NCBI RefSeq assembly: GCF_015158295.1 | Contig: NZ_JACDXV010000004.1 | Coordinates: 186,001 to 250,000 of the forward strand | Direction of reading: 5' to 3' | Length of the DNA: 64,000 nucleotides | DNA from: Devosia faecipullorum | GTDB lineage: Bacteria > Pseudomonadota > Alphaproteobacteria > Rhizobiales > Devosiaceae | In this document: piece after piece, positions 26,901 through 36,566 of the stretch | Numbering within the stretch: the first letter of the stretch is position 1 | Layout: the number at the start of each line of letters is the position of its first letter | Position numbers and translations under genes: made by a program | Notes under the pieces: generated by a model | Seen by the model: only the letters and a program-made list of their open reading frames with translations | What the model was told of the DNA's origin: nothing | Databases searched by the model: none

Positions 26901-28997
26901 ATGTCCACCGCGCCCAAGCGCCTTGCCAATCTGTGGGATGATACCAAGGCAGCCTCGATGAGCGAGCCGGAACGCCTCGTCTATCGCTCCAACCTGCTCG
27001 GCTCGGATAAGCGCGTCACCAATTATGGCGGCGGCAACACCTCATCCAAGATCTGGCAGAAGGATCCGCTGACCGGTCAGGATGTCGAAGTTCTTTGGGT
27101 CAAGGGCTCGGGCGGCGACAGCGCCTCGATCAAGCTCGATGGCTTCGCCACGCTCTATATGGACAAGTTGCGGGCGCTCAAGGGCCTTTATCGCGGCGTC
27201 GAATTCGAAGACGAGATGGTCGGCTACCTCCCCCACGCCACCTTCAATCTCAATCCGCGCGCCGCCTCGATCGATACGCCGCTCCATGCCTATGTGAACC
27301 GGCCCTATGTCGATCATATGCATCCCGACGCGATCATCGCCATTGCCGCTTCCAAAAACAGCCAGGAATTGACCCGGCAGATTTTCGGCGACGAAATCGG
27401 CTGGTTGCCGTGGAAAAAGCCCGGCTTCGAGCTGGGCCTTTGGCTGGAAAAGTTCTGCCTCGACAATCCGAACGCCAAGGGCGTGGTGCTCGAATCCCAT
27501 GGCCTGTTCACCTGGGACGACACCCCCAAACAATGCTACGAAACCACGATCGGCATCATCAATCAGGCGATCGAATGGTTCGAGAAGCAGACCGAGGGCA
27601 AGACGATTTTTGGCGGCGCGGCCGTCAGTTCCCTGCCCGCTGACGCCCGTCGCGCCGTCGCCGCGCGCCTGATGCCGAAAATTCGCGGCTTCATTTCCGA
27701 GGATAGCCACAAGCTGGGCCATTTCGACGACAGCGAAGCCGTGCTCGAATTCGTCAATTCGAACAATCTGCGCCCGCTGGCCGCGCTCGGCACCTCCTGC
27801 CCCGACCACTTCCTGCGCACGAAAATCCGTCCTTTGGTCATCGGCTTCGACCCGGCCAACCCCGATATCGACGCCGTCATTGCCGGCCTGGTCGATCAGA
27901 TCGCTGCCTATCGCGCCGACTACCAGGCCTATTACGAGCGCTGCAAACACGACAATTCTCCCGCCGTGCGCGACCCCAATGCCGTGGTTTATCTCATCCC
28001 CGGCGTCGGCATGCTGACCTTTGCCAAGGACAAGGCCACGGCCCGAATTTCCGGCGAGTTTTACGTCAACGCCATCAATGTGATGCGCGGCGCTTCGACC
28101 GTGTCGGACTATCAGGGCCTTCCCGAGCAGGAAGCCTTCGACATTGAATATTGGCTGCTTGAGGAAGCCAAGCTGCAACGCCTGCCTAAGCCGAAATCCC
28201 TTGCCGGCAGGATCGCGCTTGTGACCGGCGGAGCCGGCGGCATTGGCAAGGCCACCGCCATCCGCCTCCTGCGCGAAGGCGCCTGCGTGGTGCTGGCGGA
28301 TATCGATCAGGCAGCGCTGGACAGCGCCAGTAACGAGCTGGGCGCGGTGTTCGGCAAGGATTTCGTCCGCGCCGTCAATATCAACGTGACGCGCGAGGAG
28401 CAGGTCATTGCCGGCTTCACCCATGCGGTGGTCGAGTTCGGCGGCCTCGATATTCTCGTGTCCAATGCGGGCCTCGCCTCCTCCGCACCCATCGAGGACA
28501 CCTCGCTGGAGCTGTGGAACAAGAACATGGACATTCTGTCCACCGGCTATTTTCTCGTCAGCCGCGAAGCCTTCAAGCTGTTCCGCGCGCAGAAGATCGG
28601 TGGCAATGTCATCTTCGTCGCGTCGAAGAACGGCCTCGCCGCCTCGCCCAATGCTGCCGCCTATTGCACCGCCAAGGCCGCCGAAATCCATCTGGCCCGC
28701 TGTCTCGCCCTCGAGGGCGCCAGCGAGCAGATCCGCGTCAATACCGTCAACCCGGATGCCGTCCTGCGGGGCTCCAAGATCTGGGCCGGCGAATGGCTCG
28801 AGCAGCGCGCCTCGACCTATAAGACCGACAAGGAGGGGCTGGAAGACATGTATCGCGAACGCTCCATGCTCAAGCGCTCGGTCTTCCCCGAGGACATTGC
28901 CGAAGCCATCTATTTCTTCGCCTCGGACGCTTCGGCCAAATCCACCGGCAACATTCTCAACGTCGATGCCGGCAACGCCCAGTCGTTCCCGCGCTAA
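26901..28997 (+). CDS. rhaD: Bifunctional rhamnulose-1-phosphate aldolase / short-chain dehydrogenase
   Basis: A 698-residue fusion. Residues about 30-400 form a class II aldolase domain that splits rhamnulose-1-phosphate into dihydroxyacetone phosphate and lactaldehyde (N-Y-G-G-G-N-T-S motif, Y-V-D-H-M-H-P-D metal site). Residues about 430-698 form an SDR domain with the NAD-binding V-T-G-G-A-G-G-I-G and the catalytic Y-C-T-A-K near 587; it would oxidise the lactaldehyde. The ATG at 26901 has GGGAGG seven bases upstream, better than the ATG at 26850. It is the first gene of the rhaDI unit. Confidence 0.95.
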   Translation: MSTAPKRLANLWDDTKAASMSEPERLVYRSNLLGSDKRVTNYGGGNTSSKIWQKDPLTGQDVEVLWVKGSGGDSASIKLDGFATLYMDKLRALKGLYRGVEFEDEMVGYLPHATFNLNPRAASIDTPLHAYVNRPYVDHMHPDAIIAIAASKNSQELTRQIFGDEIGWLPWKKPGFELGLWLEKFCLDNPNAKGVVLESHGLFTWDDTPKQCYETTIGIINQAIEWFEKQTEGKTIFGGAAVSSLPADARRAVAARLMPKIRGFISEDSHKLGHFDDSEAVLEFVNSNNLRPLAALGTSCPDHFLRTKIRPLVIGFDPANPDIDAVIAGLVDQIAAYRADYQAYYERCKHDNSPAVRDPNAVVYLIPGVGMLTFAKDKATARISGEFYVNAINVMRGASTVSDYQGLPEQEAFDIEYWLLEEAKLQRLPKPKSLAGRIALVTGGAGGIGKATAIRLLREGACVVLADIDQAALDSASNELGAVFGKDFVRAVNINVTREEQVIAGFTHAVVEFGGLDILVSNAGLASSAPIEDTSLELWNKNMDILSTGYFLVSREAFKLFRAQKIGGNVIFVASKNGLAASPNAAAYCTAKAAEIHLARCLALEGASEQIRVNTVNPDAVLRGSKIWAGEWLEQRASTYKTDKEGLEDMYRERSMLKRSVFPEDIAEAIYFFASDASAKSTGNILNVDAGNAQSFPR

Positions 28998-29030
28998 GTA
29001 TAATCAGGCCTTTCGGGTGGAGGACCAAAA

Positions 29031-30320
29031 ATGACCGAACACATCATCGACCCATCCATCGTGGAAGCCGAGAATGCCCGGCTCGCCACCGATCTGCGCA
29101 TCGACTACGACAGCCTCGGCGAACGGCTCGACCGGCGCGGCATCGCCATCGATGCGCTCAAGGCCAAGGTGGCGAAATTCTCCGTCGCCGTTCCCTCCTG
29201 GGGCGTGGGCACCGGCGGCACCCGTTTCGCCCGCTTCCCCGGCAAGGGCGAGCCGCGCGACATCTTCGACAAGATCGAGGATTGCGCCGTCATCGCCCAA
29301 TTGACACAGGCGACGCGCACCGTGTCGCTGCACATCCCCTGGGACAAGGCCGATCCAAACCGGTTGAAGCAGGCCGCCAGCCGCTTCAATCTCGGCTTCG
29401 ATGCCATGAACTCAAACACTTTCTCGGACGCCAGGGGCCAGTTGCAGTCGTACAAGTTCGGCTCGCTCTCAGCCGGTGACAAGGCGACGCGCGATCAGGC
29501 CATCGAGCATAATCTGGAATGTATCGAGATTGGCCAGACCATCGGCTCCAAGGCTTTGACGGTCTGGATCGGGGACGGCTCCAATTTCCCCGGTCAGATC
29601 AATTTCACATCGCAGTTCGAGCATTATCTCAACTCGATGAAATCGATCTATGCCGCCCTGCCCGACGATTGGCGCGTGTTCACCGAACACAAGATGTATG
29701 AACCGGCCTTCTACTCGACCGTGGTGCAGGATTGGGGCACCAATTACCTGATTGCCAGGGAATTGGGCGAGAAGGCCTTCTGCCTCGTCGATCTCGGCCA
29801 CCACGCTCCCAACGTCAATATCGAGATGATCGTCGCGCGCCTCGCCCAGTTCGGCAAGCTCGGCGGCTTCCATTTCAACGACAGCAAATATGGCGACGAC
29901 GATCTCGATGCCGGCTCCATCGATCCGTTCCGCCTGTTTCTTGTCTTCAACGAATTGGTGGATGCGGAAGGCCGCGATCCCGCTTTCCATCCGGCGCATA
30001 TGCTCGACCAGAGCCACAATGTCACCGACCCCATCGAATCGCTGATGCTGTCGGCCGCCGACGTGCAGCGCGCCTATGCGCAGGCGCTGCTGGTCGATCG
30101 CCAAGCCCTCAAGCAGGCGCAGGACAGCAATGACGCCCTCGCCGCCACGCAGCAATTGCGCCAGGCCTTCCGCACCGATGTCGAACCCATCCTGGCGCTG
30201 GCCCGCGCCGAACAGGGCGGCGCCATCGACCCGCTCGCCGCCTATCGCGCCGCTGGCTATCGCGCCAAGATCGCCGAAATCCGTCCCGAAATCGCAGTCG
30301 GTTCGAGCGGCATCGTCTGA
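29031..30320 (+). CDS. rhaI: L-rhamnose isomerase
   Basis: Converts L-rhamnose to L-rhamnulose. This is the 429-residue Pseudomonas stutzeri/rhizobial type, a TIM barrel distinct from E. coli RhaA. Metal-site regions are recognisable: T-E-H-K-M-Y-E-P-A-F-Y (Glu and His), D-L-G-H-H-A-P-N (Asp and His) and F-H-F-N-D-S-K-Y-G-D-D-D. The ATG lies 33 bases after rhaD with GGAGG upstream. A terminator follows at 30376. Rhamnulokinase, needed between this step and the aldolase, is not encoded in the window. Confidence 0.96.
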   Translation: MTEHIIDPSIVEAENARLATDLRIDYDSLGERLDRRGIAIDALKAKVAKFSVAVPSWGVGTGGTRFARFPGKGEPRDIFDKIEDCAVIAQLTQATRTVSLHIPWDKADPNRLKQAASRFNLGFDAMNSNTFSDARGQLQSYKFGSLSAGDKATRDQAIEHNLECIEIGQTIGSKALTVWIGDGSNFPGQINFTSQFEHYLNSMKSIYAALPDDWRVFTEHKMYEPAFYSTVVQDWGTNYLIARELGEKAFCLVDLGHHAPNVNIEMIVARLAQFGKLGGFHFNDSKYGDDDLDAGSIDPFRLFLVFNELVDAEGRDPAFHPAHMLDQSHNVTDPIESLMLSAADVQRAYAQALLVDRQALKQAQDSNDALAATQQLRQAFRTDVEPILALARAEQGGAIDPLAAYRAAGYRAKIAEIRPEIAVGSSGIV

Positions 30321-30375
30321 CCGGAACAATTCAGCGGAAAGTTCGGTATCCAGCCCTGCTGCCGATCGAGGAAAA

Positions 30376-30412
30376 GAAGGCCCGGAGCGCGACGCTTCGG
30401 GCCTTCACTTTT
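30376..30412 (+). terminator. Rho-independent terminator after rhaI
   Basis: GAAGGCCCG (30376-30384) pairs with CGGGCCTTC (30398-30406), followed by ACTTTTAC. Only a short T-run, so efficiency may be moderate. Confidence 0.75.
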
Positions 30413-30438
30413 ACTGCAATGCGATTAGTGTCCAGCTC

Positions 30439-30912
30439 ATGTCCAAGACCACGCCCGCCACTCTGGCTCTGACAAAAGCCGGGATCCCGTTCAGCCTCGC
30501 CAGTTACGACTATGACCCCAATGCCGAGCGCGTCGGATTGCAGGCAGCCGAAGCCATGGGCGTGTCCCCTGCCGAAGTGTTCAAGACGCTGATGGCCGAG
30601 CTCGACGGCAAGCCCGTCTGCGCCATCGTGCCCTCCGATGAGGAGGTGAACATGAAGAAGCTGGCCGCCGCCCTGGGCGGCAAGTCGGCGCAGATGATGA
30701 AGCCCGTCGATGCGGAACGGCTGACCGGCTACAAAGTCGGCGGCATCAGCCCGCTGGGTCAACGCAAGGCGGTGCCTGCGGCGCTGGACGAACTGGCCAT
30801 TCTCTATGACGAGATTTATCTCAATGGCGGCCAGCGCGGGCTGCAAATCCGCATCCGCCCCGACGATCTGGTCAAGGCACTGGAGTGCGTCACCGCCGAT
30901 CTCGTCCGCTAA
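30439..30912 (+). CDS. ybaK: Cys-tRNA(Pro) deacylase (YbaK/EbsC)
   Basis: A 157-residue trans-editing enzyme of the YbaK/ProX superfamily. It hydrolyses Cys wrongly attached to tRNA-Pro. The family's hallmarks are present: the N-terminal T-P-A-T-L-A-L-T-K-A-G-I-P-F, K-T-L-M-A-E-L with the conserved Lys, V-N-M-K-K-L-A, the G-G-I-S-P-L-G-Q motif and L-N-G-G-Q-R-G-L-Q-I. The start ATG at 30439 was picked by family length; the same frame is open far upstream through the rhaI region. It is a stand-alone gene. Confidence 0.95.
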   Translation: MSKTTPATLALTKAGIPFSLASYDYDPNAERVGLQAAEAMGVSPAEVFKTLMAELDGKPVCAIVPSDEEVNMKKLAAALGGKSAQMMKPVDAERLTGYKVGGISPLGQRKAVPAALDELAILYDEIYLNGGQRGLQIRIRPDDLVKALECVTADLVR

Positions 30913-30957
30913 GACCGAGATTCAGCCTGGCGCGATCTGCTGACAGGCCCCGGAAAC

Positions 30958-30984
30958 GACAAAAGGCGCCCTGGTGGACGCCTT
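30958..30984 (-). terminator. Terminator of the DUF1127 gene
   Basis: On the minus strand AAGGCG (30984-30979), loop, CGCCTT (30968-30963) followed by TTGTC. A weak T-run but well placed, 30 bases after the stop. Confidence 0.6.
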
Positions 30985-31013
30985 CATCGGATGGACTTGG
31001 AGGTCGGTGTCGC

Positions 31014-31160
31014 TTAGGCGACGTAGGTGCCGCGAGCGATCGACTTGATGTCGCCCTTGGTGATGCCCAGATCGTGCAGCTGGCGGTTGTCGAGATTGTT
31101 CAGCTCGCGCAGGGTGCGCTGGTAACGGGCAAAGTCGGCAATCTTCTTGGCGATGTTCAT
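31014..31160 (-). CDS. DUF1127 small protein
   Basis: A 48-residue, basic protein. The DUF1127 signature is complete: R-E-L-N-N-L-D-N-R-Q-L-H-D-L-G-I-T, followed by the short C-terminal R-G-T-Y-V-A. In Alphaproteobacteria such mini-proteins influence phosphate and carbon metabolism and RNA turnover. It starts at the ATG at 31158-31160 with GGGGAACC upstream. It is monocistronic between the convergent ybaK and the cydC end. The 275 bases upstream (31161-31435) hold its promoter and nothing else I can name. Confidence 0.9.
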   Translation of the reverse strand: MNIAKKIADFARYQRTLRELNNLDNRQLHDLGITKGDIKSIARGTYVA

Positions 31161-31435
31161 TTTCGGTTCCCCTTCGTTTGATGACTCTTATCTAGACCTA
31201 TCTCGTCGTGATTAGTAGATGGCCAAACTGCACACCCGTTATGCACTGGGCGCATCGCAAGCTGAAATAAGGTTTACAAAAGCCTATTAAGGGCACCCTT
31301 TCGATCAAGGCAACAATCGCATCGCATACCAATTATGACATTGAAATGACAAGGAAATTACGAAATCCCGCCTCATTTTCCGCGTGAATTCAATTTTTGA
31401 CCAAATGGTCAGCAGCCATGCAGAAGCGCCGCAGC

Positions 31436-33088
31436 TCAGACCAGACATCCGTTCCTTAGCGTGAGCACGCGGTCGACCGTGCCTTCGGGAATGGCAGCAT
31501 GGGTCACCAGGATGATGCCGCGGCCCCCCGCCGTCTCCGCCAGAATACGGAAAAAGGCCAGTTCGGTGTCGCGGTCCAGCGCATCGGTCGGCTCGTCCAG
31601 CAGCAGCACGGGAGCGTCGCTCAACAGCGCCCGCGCCAGGCAGAGGCGCCGCGCCTGCCCCGCCGACAATGTCCGCCCGGCCTCTCCCACGACGGTATCG
31701 AGTCCCTTGGGCAGGAGGCGAACATGCTCATCGAGCTGGGCCTTGGCCAAGGCCACCCACAATTGCGCGTCATCGGCATCGGACCGCCCGATCAGCAGAT
31801 TGTTGCGGATCGTGTCGATGAAGACCGGGCTGTCCTGGCTCAGCAGCGCCATATGGGCATGAATGTCGGCAGTGCGGAACCGATCCAGCGCCACGCCGCC
31901 GATGCGGATTTCGCCCTGTTGCGGCTCGGCCAGCCGCAGCAAGAGACGCAGCAAGGTCGATTTGCCGCTGCCGCTGGTCCCGGCAATGGCGATGCGCTCG
32001 CCGGGCGCAATATCGAGCGACAGGCCCGACAGGACCGGCGGCAGGCCGGGATAGCCAAAGCTGACGTCTTCGAAAGCGATGGCGCCGTCACGCGGCAGGG
32101 CTAATGGCTGGGCCGGCTCGCTCACGGGCGGCTCCAGTTCGGCCAGCATGTTGAGCCGTTCAGCGGCGGCGATGGCAGCGCTGGCCTTGCCGACGCTGCG
32201 CACGATCATGGAGGTGACTTCGAAACTGCCCAGAACGGCCAGCAGCAGCCCAGCCATGACCGGACCATCCACCGCACCGGCGTCGAGCGCCTGAAGTCCG
32301 GCCCAAAGACTACCCACCAGCGCCAGCGCCGCCAGAATCTGCACTCCGGCGGCCGCCCCGGATGTATAGGCGCCAAGCCGCTGGCGCAGGCCGGCGGCAA
32401 TGGCGCTGGCCTCGTCGAAGCGGCGTGCGGTCGTACCCAATGCGCCCATGATCGTCAGGTCGGCATGGCCGATAACGCCATCGAGCACTGCCATGCGCAT
32501 ATCGGCACTAGCCTCGATGCTGGCCCGTCCCGCGGCGCGGCTCAGTCCGATCAGCCCGAGCGGCACGGCAAGCACCGCCGCCGCCATCGCCGGGCCATAG
32601 ATCATCGCCGCGCCGGGCAGCAGGGCCGCGAGCACAAGCGTCATGCCCGTGCTCAGCACCAAAGCCGCGACCCAGGGTCCTATAGCGACGAGGAAGGCAT
32701 TGTCCAGCGCATCCACATCGGCAGTGAGACGGCTGACGAGATCACCGTGGCGCAGCGACCGGTCCGGCAGCGGCAGGCGCGGAAACAGGCGGGCAAAGAG
32801 CCAGCCGCGCAGGTCAGACAGCAGCTTCAGCGTCGCATTATGCCCGACGAGCCGCTCGCCATAGCGGGTGAGAATACGGATGAAGGAAAAGCCGCGCACC
32901 ATGGACGAAGGCACGAAGAGATTGAATCCCAGTCCCAGCGAGGTCAGCGCTGTCGCGGTTATGAACCAGCCCGAGGTTCCTAGCAGCGCGACGCCTGCCA
33001 GGAGCGTGATCAGCGAGAGCAGCAGCGCCAGGCCGAACGCAGCGCTGCGCTGGCGGAACAGCGGTAGGAAGGAAAAGAGCGCTCTCAT
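31436..33088 (-). CDS. cydC: Glutathione/cysteine ABC exporter, CydC subunit
   Basis: A 550-residue half-transporter with six membrane helices (about residues 15-300) and a C-terminal ATPase. Walker A is G-T-S-G-S-G-K-S-T, the signature L-S-A-G-Q-A-R-R and Walker B V-L-L-L-D-E-P-T. CydDC exports reduced thiols to the periplasm and is required for assembling cytochrome bd. The start overlaps the cydD stop by ATGA (33085-33088), giving a stoichiometric pair. It is the last gene of the leftward unit. Confidence 0.94.
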   Translation of the reverse strand: MRALFSFLPLFRQRSAAFGLALLLSLITLLAGVALLGTSGWFITATALTSLGLGFNLFVPSSMVRGFSFIRILTRYGERLVGHNATLKLLSDLRGWLFARLFPRLPLPDRSLRHGDLVSRLTADVDALDNAFLVAIGPWVAALVLSTGMTLVLAALLPGAAMIYGPAMAAAVLAVPLGLIGLSRAAGRASIEASADMRMAVLDGVIGHADLTIMGALGTTARRFDEASAIAAGLRQRLGAYTSGAAAGVQILAALALVGSLWAGLQALDAGAVDGPVMAGLLLAVLGSFEVTSMIVRSVGKASAAIAAAERLNMLAELEPPVSEPAQPLALPRDGAIAFEDVSFGYPGLPPVLSGLSLDIAPGERIAIAGTSGSGKSTLLRLLLRLAEPQQGEIRIGGVALDRFRTADIHAHMALLSQDSPVFIDTIRNNLLIGRSDADDAQLWVALAKAQLDEHVRLLPKGLDTVVGEAGRTLSAGQARRLCLARALLSDAPVLLLDEPTDALDRDTELAFFRILAETAGGRGIILVTHAAIPEGTVDRVLTLRNGCLV

Positions 33089-34776
33089 GCAACGCCCCTG
33101 TCGCGGCGGTGATTGGGCGCTTCGACCAGATGCTTTCCGGCAATGCGCCAGGCTCGGTCCATGCGATTGGCGAGGCTCTGGGAATGGGTGGCAATGATTA
33201 TGGTGCGTCCGGTGGCATATTCGAGCAAGGTGCCGATGATTTCCGCTTCCAGCTCGGTATCGAGATGCGCTGTCGGCTCATCCATGAGGATGAGGCTGGC
33301 ATCGCGCAGGAATAGCCGGGCCAGAGCGACCCGCTGCGCCTGCCCGCCCGAGAGGCCGATCCCGTCTTCGCCGATGATCGTATCGAGCCCGTCGGGCAGC
33401 GCGGCGGCGACAAGATTGATCGAGGCCCGCTCGGCGGCCTTTTCAATATCGCTGCGCGTGGCGTCGGGGCACGCCAGGGCGATATTGTCGGCGATGCTGG
33501 CATGAATCAGGCGCGGCTTCTGGGTCAAAAGGAAGACCCGGCTGCGCAATTCGGCTTCGGGCCAATCGGCAAGTGGCCGATTGTCGAGACTGATCCCCGC
33601 ATCTTGTTGCCGCAGCCCTGCAATGGCTTCGAGCAGGGTGGATTTTCCCGAACCGCTGGCGCCGAGAATGGCGACATGCTGGCCCGGCGCAATTCTGACG
33701 GTCGCGTCTTCCAGCACTGTGCGCATGCGGTCGGGCGTGCGCAAGGTCAACCCGTCCAGCGCCACGTCAATGGCCGGCCCACCATGGGGGGCAATGTCGG
33801 CCAGCGCCAAGGGTTCGCTCGGCACAGCACCAAGCTGGCGCTCGATTTCGAGCAGTGCCGCCTTGGCATTGGCGCGGTCATGATAATGGGACGCCAGCAG
33901 GCGCAGCGGATTGTAGATTTCCGGGGCCATCAGCAGCAGGAACACGCCCACATGCAGGCTGAGCGGGCTGCCCCGCAATTGCAGATAATCGATGAAGGTG
34001 AGCCCGACATAAAGCGCGATCCCGGCAACGCCGAGCGCGGCGAAGAATTCGAGCACGGCCGAGGACAGAAAGGCGATGCGCAACACTTTCAGCGTGCGCA
34101 CGCGCAGCCGCTCACTGGCCTCGACAATACCGTCGGTTTCCGCCTTTTCGCGTCCGAACAGTTTTAGGGTGAGTATCCCCTTCAGCCGGTCGCTGAAGCG
34201 GCCCGACAGATGGCTCAGCGCCCTGGCCTGCTGGTCACTGGCGACCTGGGCGCCCCAGCCGACCAGCGCCATGAACACGGGAATCAGCGGCGCAGTCACC
34301 AGGAACAGCACGCCAGCCACCCAATCCAGCGGCAGGATGATGGCGCCAAAGGCCAGCGGCAGCAGCGCCGCCTGCAAGGCAGCCGGCAGATAACGCGCGA
34401 AATAGAGGTCCAGCGCCTCCACCTGATCGACAATTGCTGCGGCGGCAAGGCCGGATGGCGCCGCCTCCTCATCGCGCGGCGAACGCGCCAAAAGCCGGGT
34501 AAACAGTGCCTGGCGCAGGTGCCGCTTGATCGCCTCCGCGCCAATCAGCCCCGCCTGTTCGCCCAATGCGCCCAGACCGGCCCGGATCAGAAGCAGGCCG
34601 AAGATCAACCCGACCGAAGGCATCAGCACGGCGGCGGGAACGCCTTCCTGGATGGCCCGGCCCAGCACGTCGGCCAGTGTCCAGGCTTGCCAGACCAAGA
34701 GAGCACCACCGGCCAGCGGCGCCAGAAAAGCGATCCACAAGGCCATGCCGCCGTGGTGGCGCAGGCGGCCGAGCAT
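33085..34776 (-). CDS. cydD: Glutathione/cysteine ABC exporter, CydD subunit
   Basis: The partner half-transporter, 563 residues from the ATG at 34774-34776 (GAGAGG eight bases upstream). The frame is open to a TTG at 34806. The membrane domain is followed by an ATPase with Walker A G-A-S-G-S-G-K-S-T, signature L-S-G-G-Q-A-Q-R-V and D-E-P-T-A-H-L-D. It is transcribed divergently from cydABX; the shared 180-bp region holds a perfect FNR box, so both arms probably respond to low oxygen. Confidence 0.94.
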   Translation of the reverse strand: MLGRLRHHGGMALWIAFLAPLAGGALLVWQAWTLADVLGRAIQEGVPAAVLMPSVGLIFGLLLIRAGLGALGEQAGLIGAEAIKRHLRQALFTRLLARSPRDEEAAPSGLAAAAIVDQVEALDLYFARYLPAALQAALLPLAFGAIILPLDWVAGVLFLVTAPLIPVFMALVGWGAQVASDQQARALSHLSGRFSDRLKGILTLKLFGREKAETDGIVEASERLRVRTLKVLRIAFLSSAVLEFFAALGVAGIALYVGLTFIDYLQLRGSPLSLHVGVFLLLMAPEIYNPLRLLASHYHDRANAKAALLEIERQLGAVPSEPLALADIAPHGGPAIDVALDGLTLRTPDRMRTVLEDATVRIAPGQHVAILGASGSGKSTLLEAIAGLRQQDAGISLDNRPLADWPEAELRSRVFLLTQKPRLIHASIADNIALACPDATRSDIEKAAERASINLVAAALPDGLDTIIGEDGIGLSGGQAQRVALARLFLRDASLILMDEPTAHLDTELEAEIIGTLLEYATGRTIIIATHSQSLANRMDRAWRIAGKHLVEAPNHRRDRGVA

Positions 34777-34863
34777 CTTGCCGGCCTCTCGGTCATTCGT
34801 GGTCAAAACTGGACAGTCCTTATCATGGCAAGATCACCCTAAAGGCGGGAAGAACAAGCTGTC

Positions 34864-34877
34864 TTGATCTGAATCAA
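34864..34877. promoter_or_regulatory. FNR/FixK-type box between cydDC and cydABX
   Basis: TTGAT-CTGA-ATCAA, a perfect match to the FNR/Anr/FixK consensus TTGAT-N4-ATCAA. It lies 82 bases before the cydA ATG and about 88 before the cydD ATG, so it can serve either promoter. The FnrN-type regulator gene at 38 kb has the matching recognition helix. Confidence 0.9.
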
Positions 34878-34958
34878 GGCAAACTTGGCGGTGATGGAGA
34901 TAGGCTAGAGTCACGAATAGCCTCCTCCCGGCTATCGAAACTCCGAGGCCTACATGCC

Positions 34959-36566
34959 ATGATTGATATGCTCGTCGTCGACTTGTCGCGATGGCAATTT
35001 GCCGCCACCGCAATGTACCATTTTATCTTCGTCCCCTTGACGCTCGGCCTCAGTTTCATGATGGCCATCATGGAAAGCGTCTATGTGATGACAGGACGCC
35101 ATATCTGGCGGAAGGCGACTTTGTTCTGGGGCACACTCTTCGGCATTAATTTTGCCATGGGTGTCGCCACCGGCATCGTCATGGAATTCCAGTTCGGCAT
35201 GAACTGGAGCTATTACAGCCATTATGTGGGCGACATCTTCGGGGCGCCGCTCGCCATCGAGGGCCTGATGGCCTTCTTCCTCGAAGCCACGTTCATCGGC
35301 CTCTTCTTCTTCGGCTGGGACCGCCTGAGCAAGGTCGGCCATCTGGTCGTCACCTGGCTGACCGCCCTGGGCGCCAATTTCTCGGCGCTCTGGATCCTCG
35401 TCGCCAATGGCTGGATGCAGAATCCGGTCGGCGCCAAGTTCAATCCCGACACGATGCGCATGGAAATCACCGACTTCATGGCGGTGATCTTCAATCCGGT
35501 GGCGCAGGCCAAATTCGTGCATACGGTCAGCGCCGGCTATCTCACCGGCGCAGTCTTCGTGCTGGCGATCTCGGCGCTGTTCCTGGTCAAGGGCAAACAT
35601 GTCGAGCTGGCCCGGCGCTCGGCCGTGGTCGCCGCCAGCTTCGGGCTCGCCTCGGCGCTGTCGGTCGTGGTGCTGGGTGACGAGAGCGGCTACGTCGCGA
35701 CCGAACACCAGATCATGAAGATCGCGGCGCTCGAAGCCATGTATGAAACCGAGCCTGCGCCTGCGCCCTGGACTTTGATCGGATTCCCTGGCGAAGACGG
35801 CAAATTGGGCTTCCACATCTCGGTGCCCTGGGTCGGTGGTCTCATCACCACACGCTCGTTCACCGAGGAGCTTCCCGGCATCAACGAACTGGTCGAGCGC
35901 GCGCAGGATCGCATCCGCTCGGGCATCGTCGCCTATAATGCGCTGCAGGACATCCGGGCCGACGGCAGCAATCAGCAGGCGCGCGCCGTATTCGATGAAT
36001 ACTGGCCCGACCTGGGCTATGGTCTCCTGTTGAAAAAGTACCGCGTGGACATAGAGAATGCGACCGACGAGGAAATCGTCATGGCCGCCAACGACACGGT
36101 CCCCAGCGTCTGGCCCCTGTTCTGGACCTTCCGCATCATGATGGGCCTGGGCTTTTTCTACATCGCCTTCTTCGCGCTGTGGTTCTACCGGGCATCGCGG
36201 GGCTGGATCGATACCAACAAGCCTCTGCTCTGGTTCAGCCTGTTCACGTTGCCCCTGCCCTGGGTCGCCATCGAAAGCGGCTGGTTCATTGCCGAATTCG
36301 GCCGCCAGCCCTGGGTGGTGGAAGGCGTTCTGCCCACCTTCTACGCCGCCTCGGGCCTGACGGTGCTCGACCTCGTGCTCTCGCTCAGCTTCTTCGTGCT
36401 GCTCTATTCGGTGCTGATCGTGATCATGGTCATCCTCATGGTCCGCGTCATCAAGACCGGGCCGAAGGATCAATTGTTCGCCAGCAAGGGGCAGCAGCAG
36501 GACGAAGACGATTTCGTCATCGCCGTTCTTCCCGCAACGCCCGCAACTCAGGAGCTTGGATCGTGA
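34959..36566 (+). CDS. cydA: Cytochrome bd ubiquinol oxidase subunit I
   Basis: A 535-residue membrane protein carrying haems b558, b595 and d. His21 in Y-H-F-I-F-V-P and His188 in K-F-V-H-T-V-S-A-G-Y are haem ligands; G-R-Q-P-W near residue 450 is the family signature. The quinol-binding Q-loop aligns with the long E. coli version. The start ATG at 34959 follows GAGG by ten bases; the frame is open much further upstream but that lies in the promoter. It overlaps cydB by 4 bases. It provides high-affinity terminal oxidation under low oxygen. Confidence 0.97.
   Translation: MIDMLVVDLSRWQFAATAMYHFIFVPLTLGLSFMMAIMESVYVMTGRHIWRKATLFWGTLFGINFAMGVATGIVMEFQFGMNWSYYSHYVGDIFGAPLAIEGLMAFFLEATFIGLFFFGWDRLSKVGHLVVTWLTALGANFSALWILVANGWMQNPVGAKFNPDTMRMEITDFMAVIFNPVAQAKFVHTVSAGYLTGAVFVLAISALFLVKGKHVELARRSAVVAASFGLASALSVVVLGDESGYVATEHQIMKIAALEAMYETEPAPAPWTLIGFPGEDGKLGFHISVPWVGGLITTRSFTEELPGINELVERAQDRIRSGIVAYNALQDIRADGSNQQARAVFDEYWPDLGYGLLLKKYRVDIENATDEEIVMAANDTVPSVWPLFWTFRIMMGLGFFYIAFFALWFYRASRGWIDTNKPLLWFSLFTLPLPWVAIESGWFIAEFGRQPWVVEGVLPTFYAASGLTVLDLVLSLSFFVLLYSVLIVIMVILMVRVIKTGPKDQLFASKGQQQDEDDFVIAVLPATPATQELGS

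Noticed and set aside
27042-28691. A 549-codon open frame on the minus strand opposite rhaD
   Set aside because: Shadow frame produced by the GC-rich third positions of rhaD. Composition is glycine-rich without family motifs. The same applies to long frames at 34950-36578 (-), 8-937 (+), 51974-53140 (-) and 8884-9777 (+).
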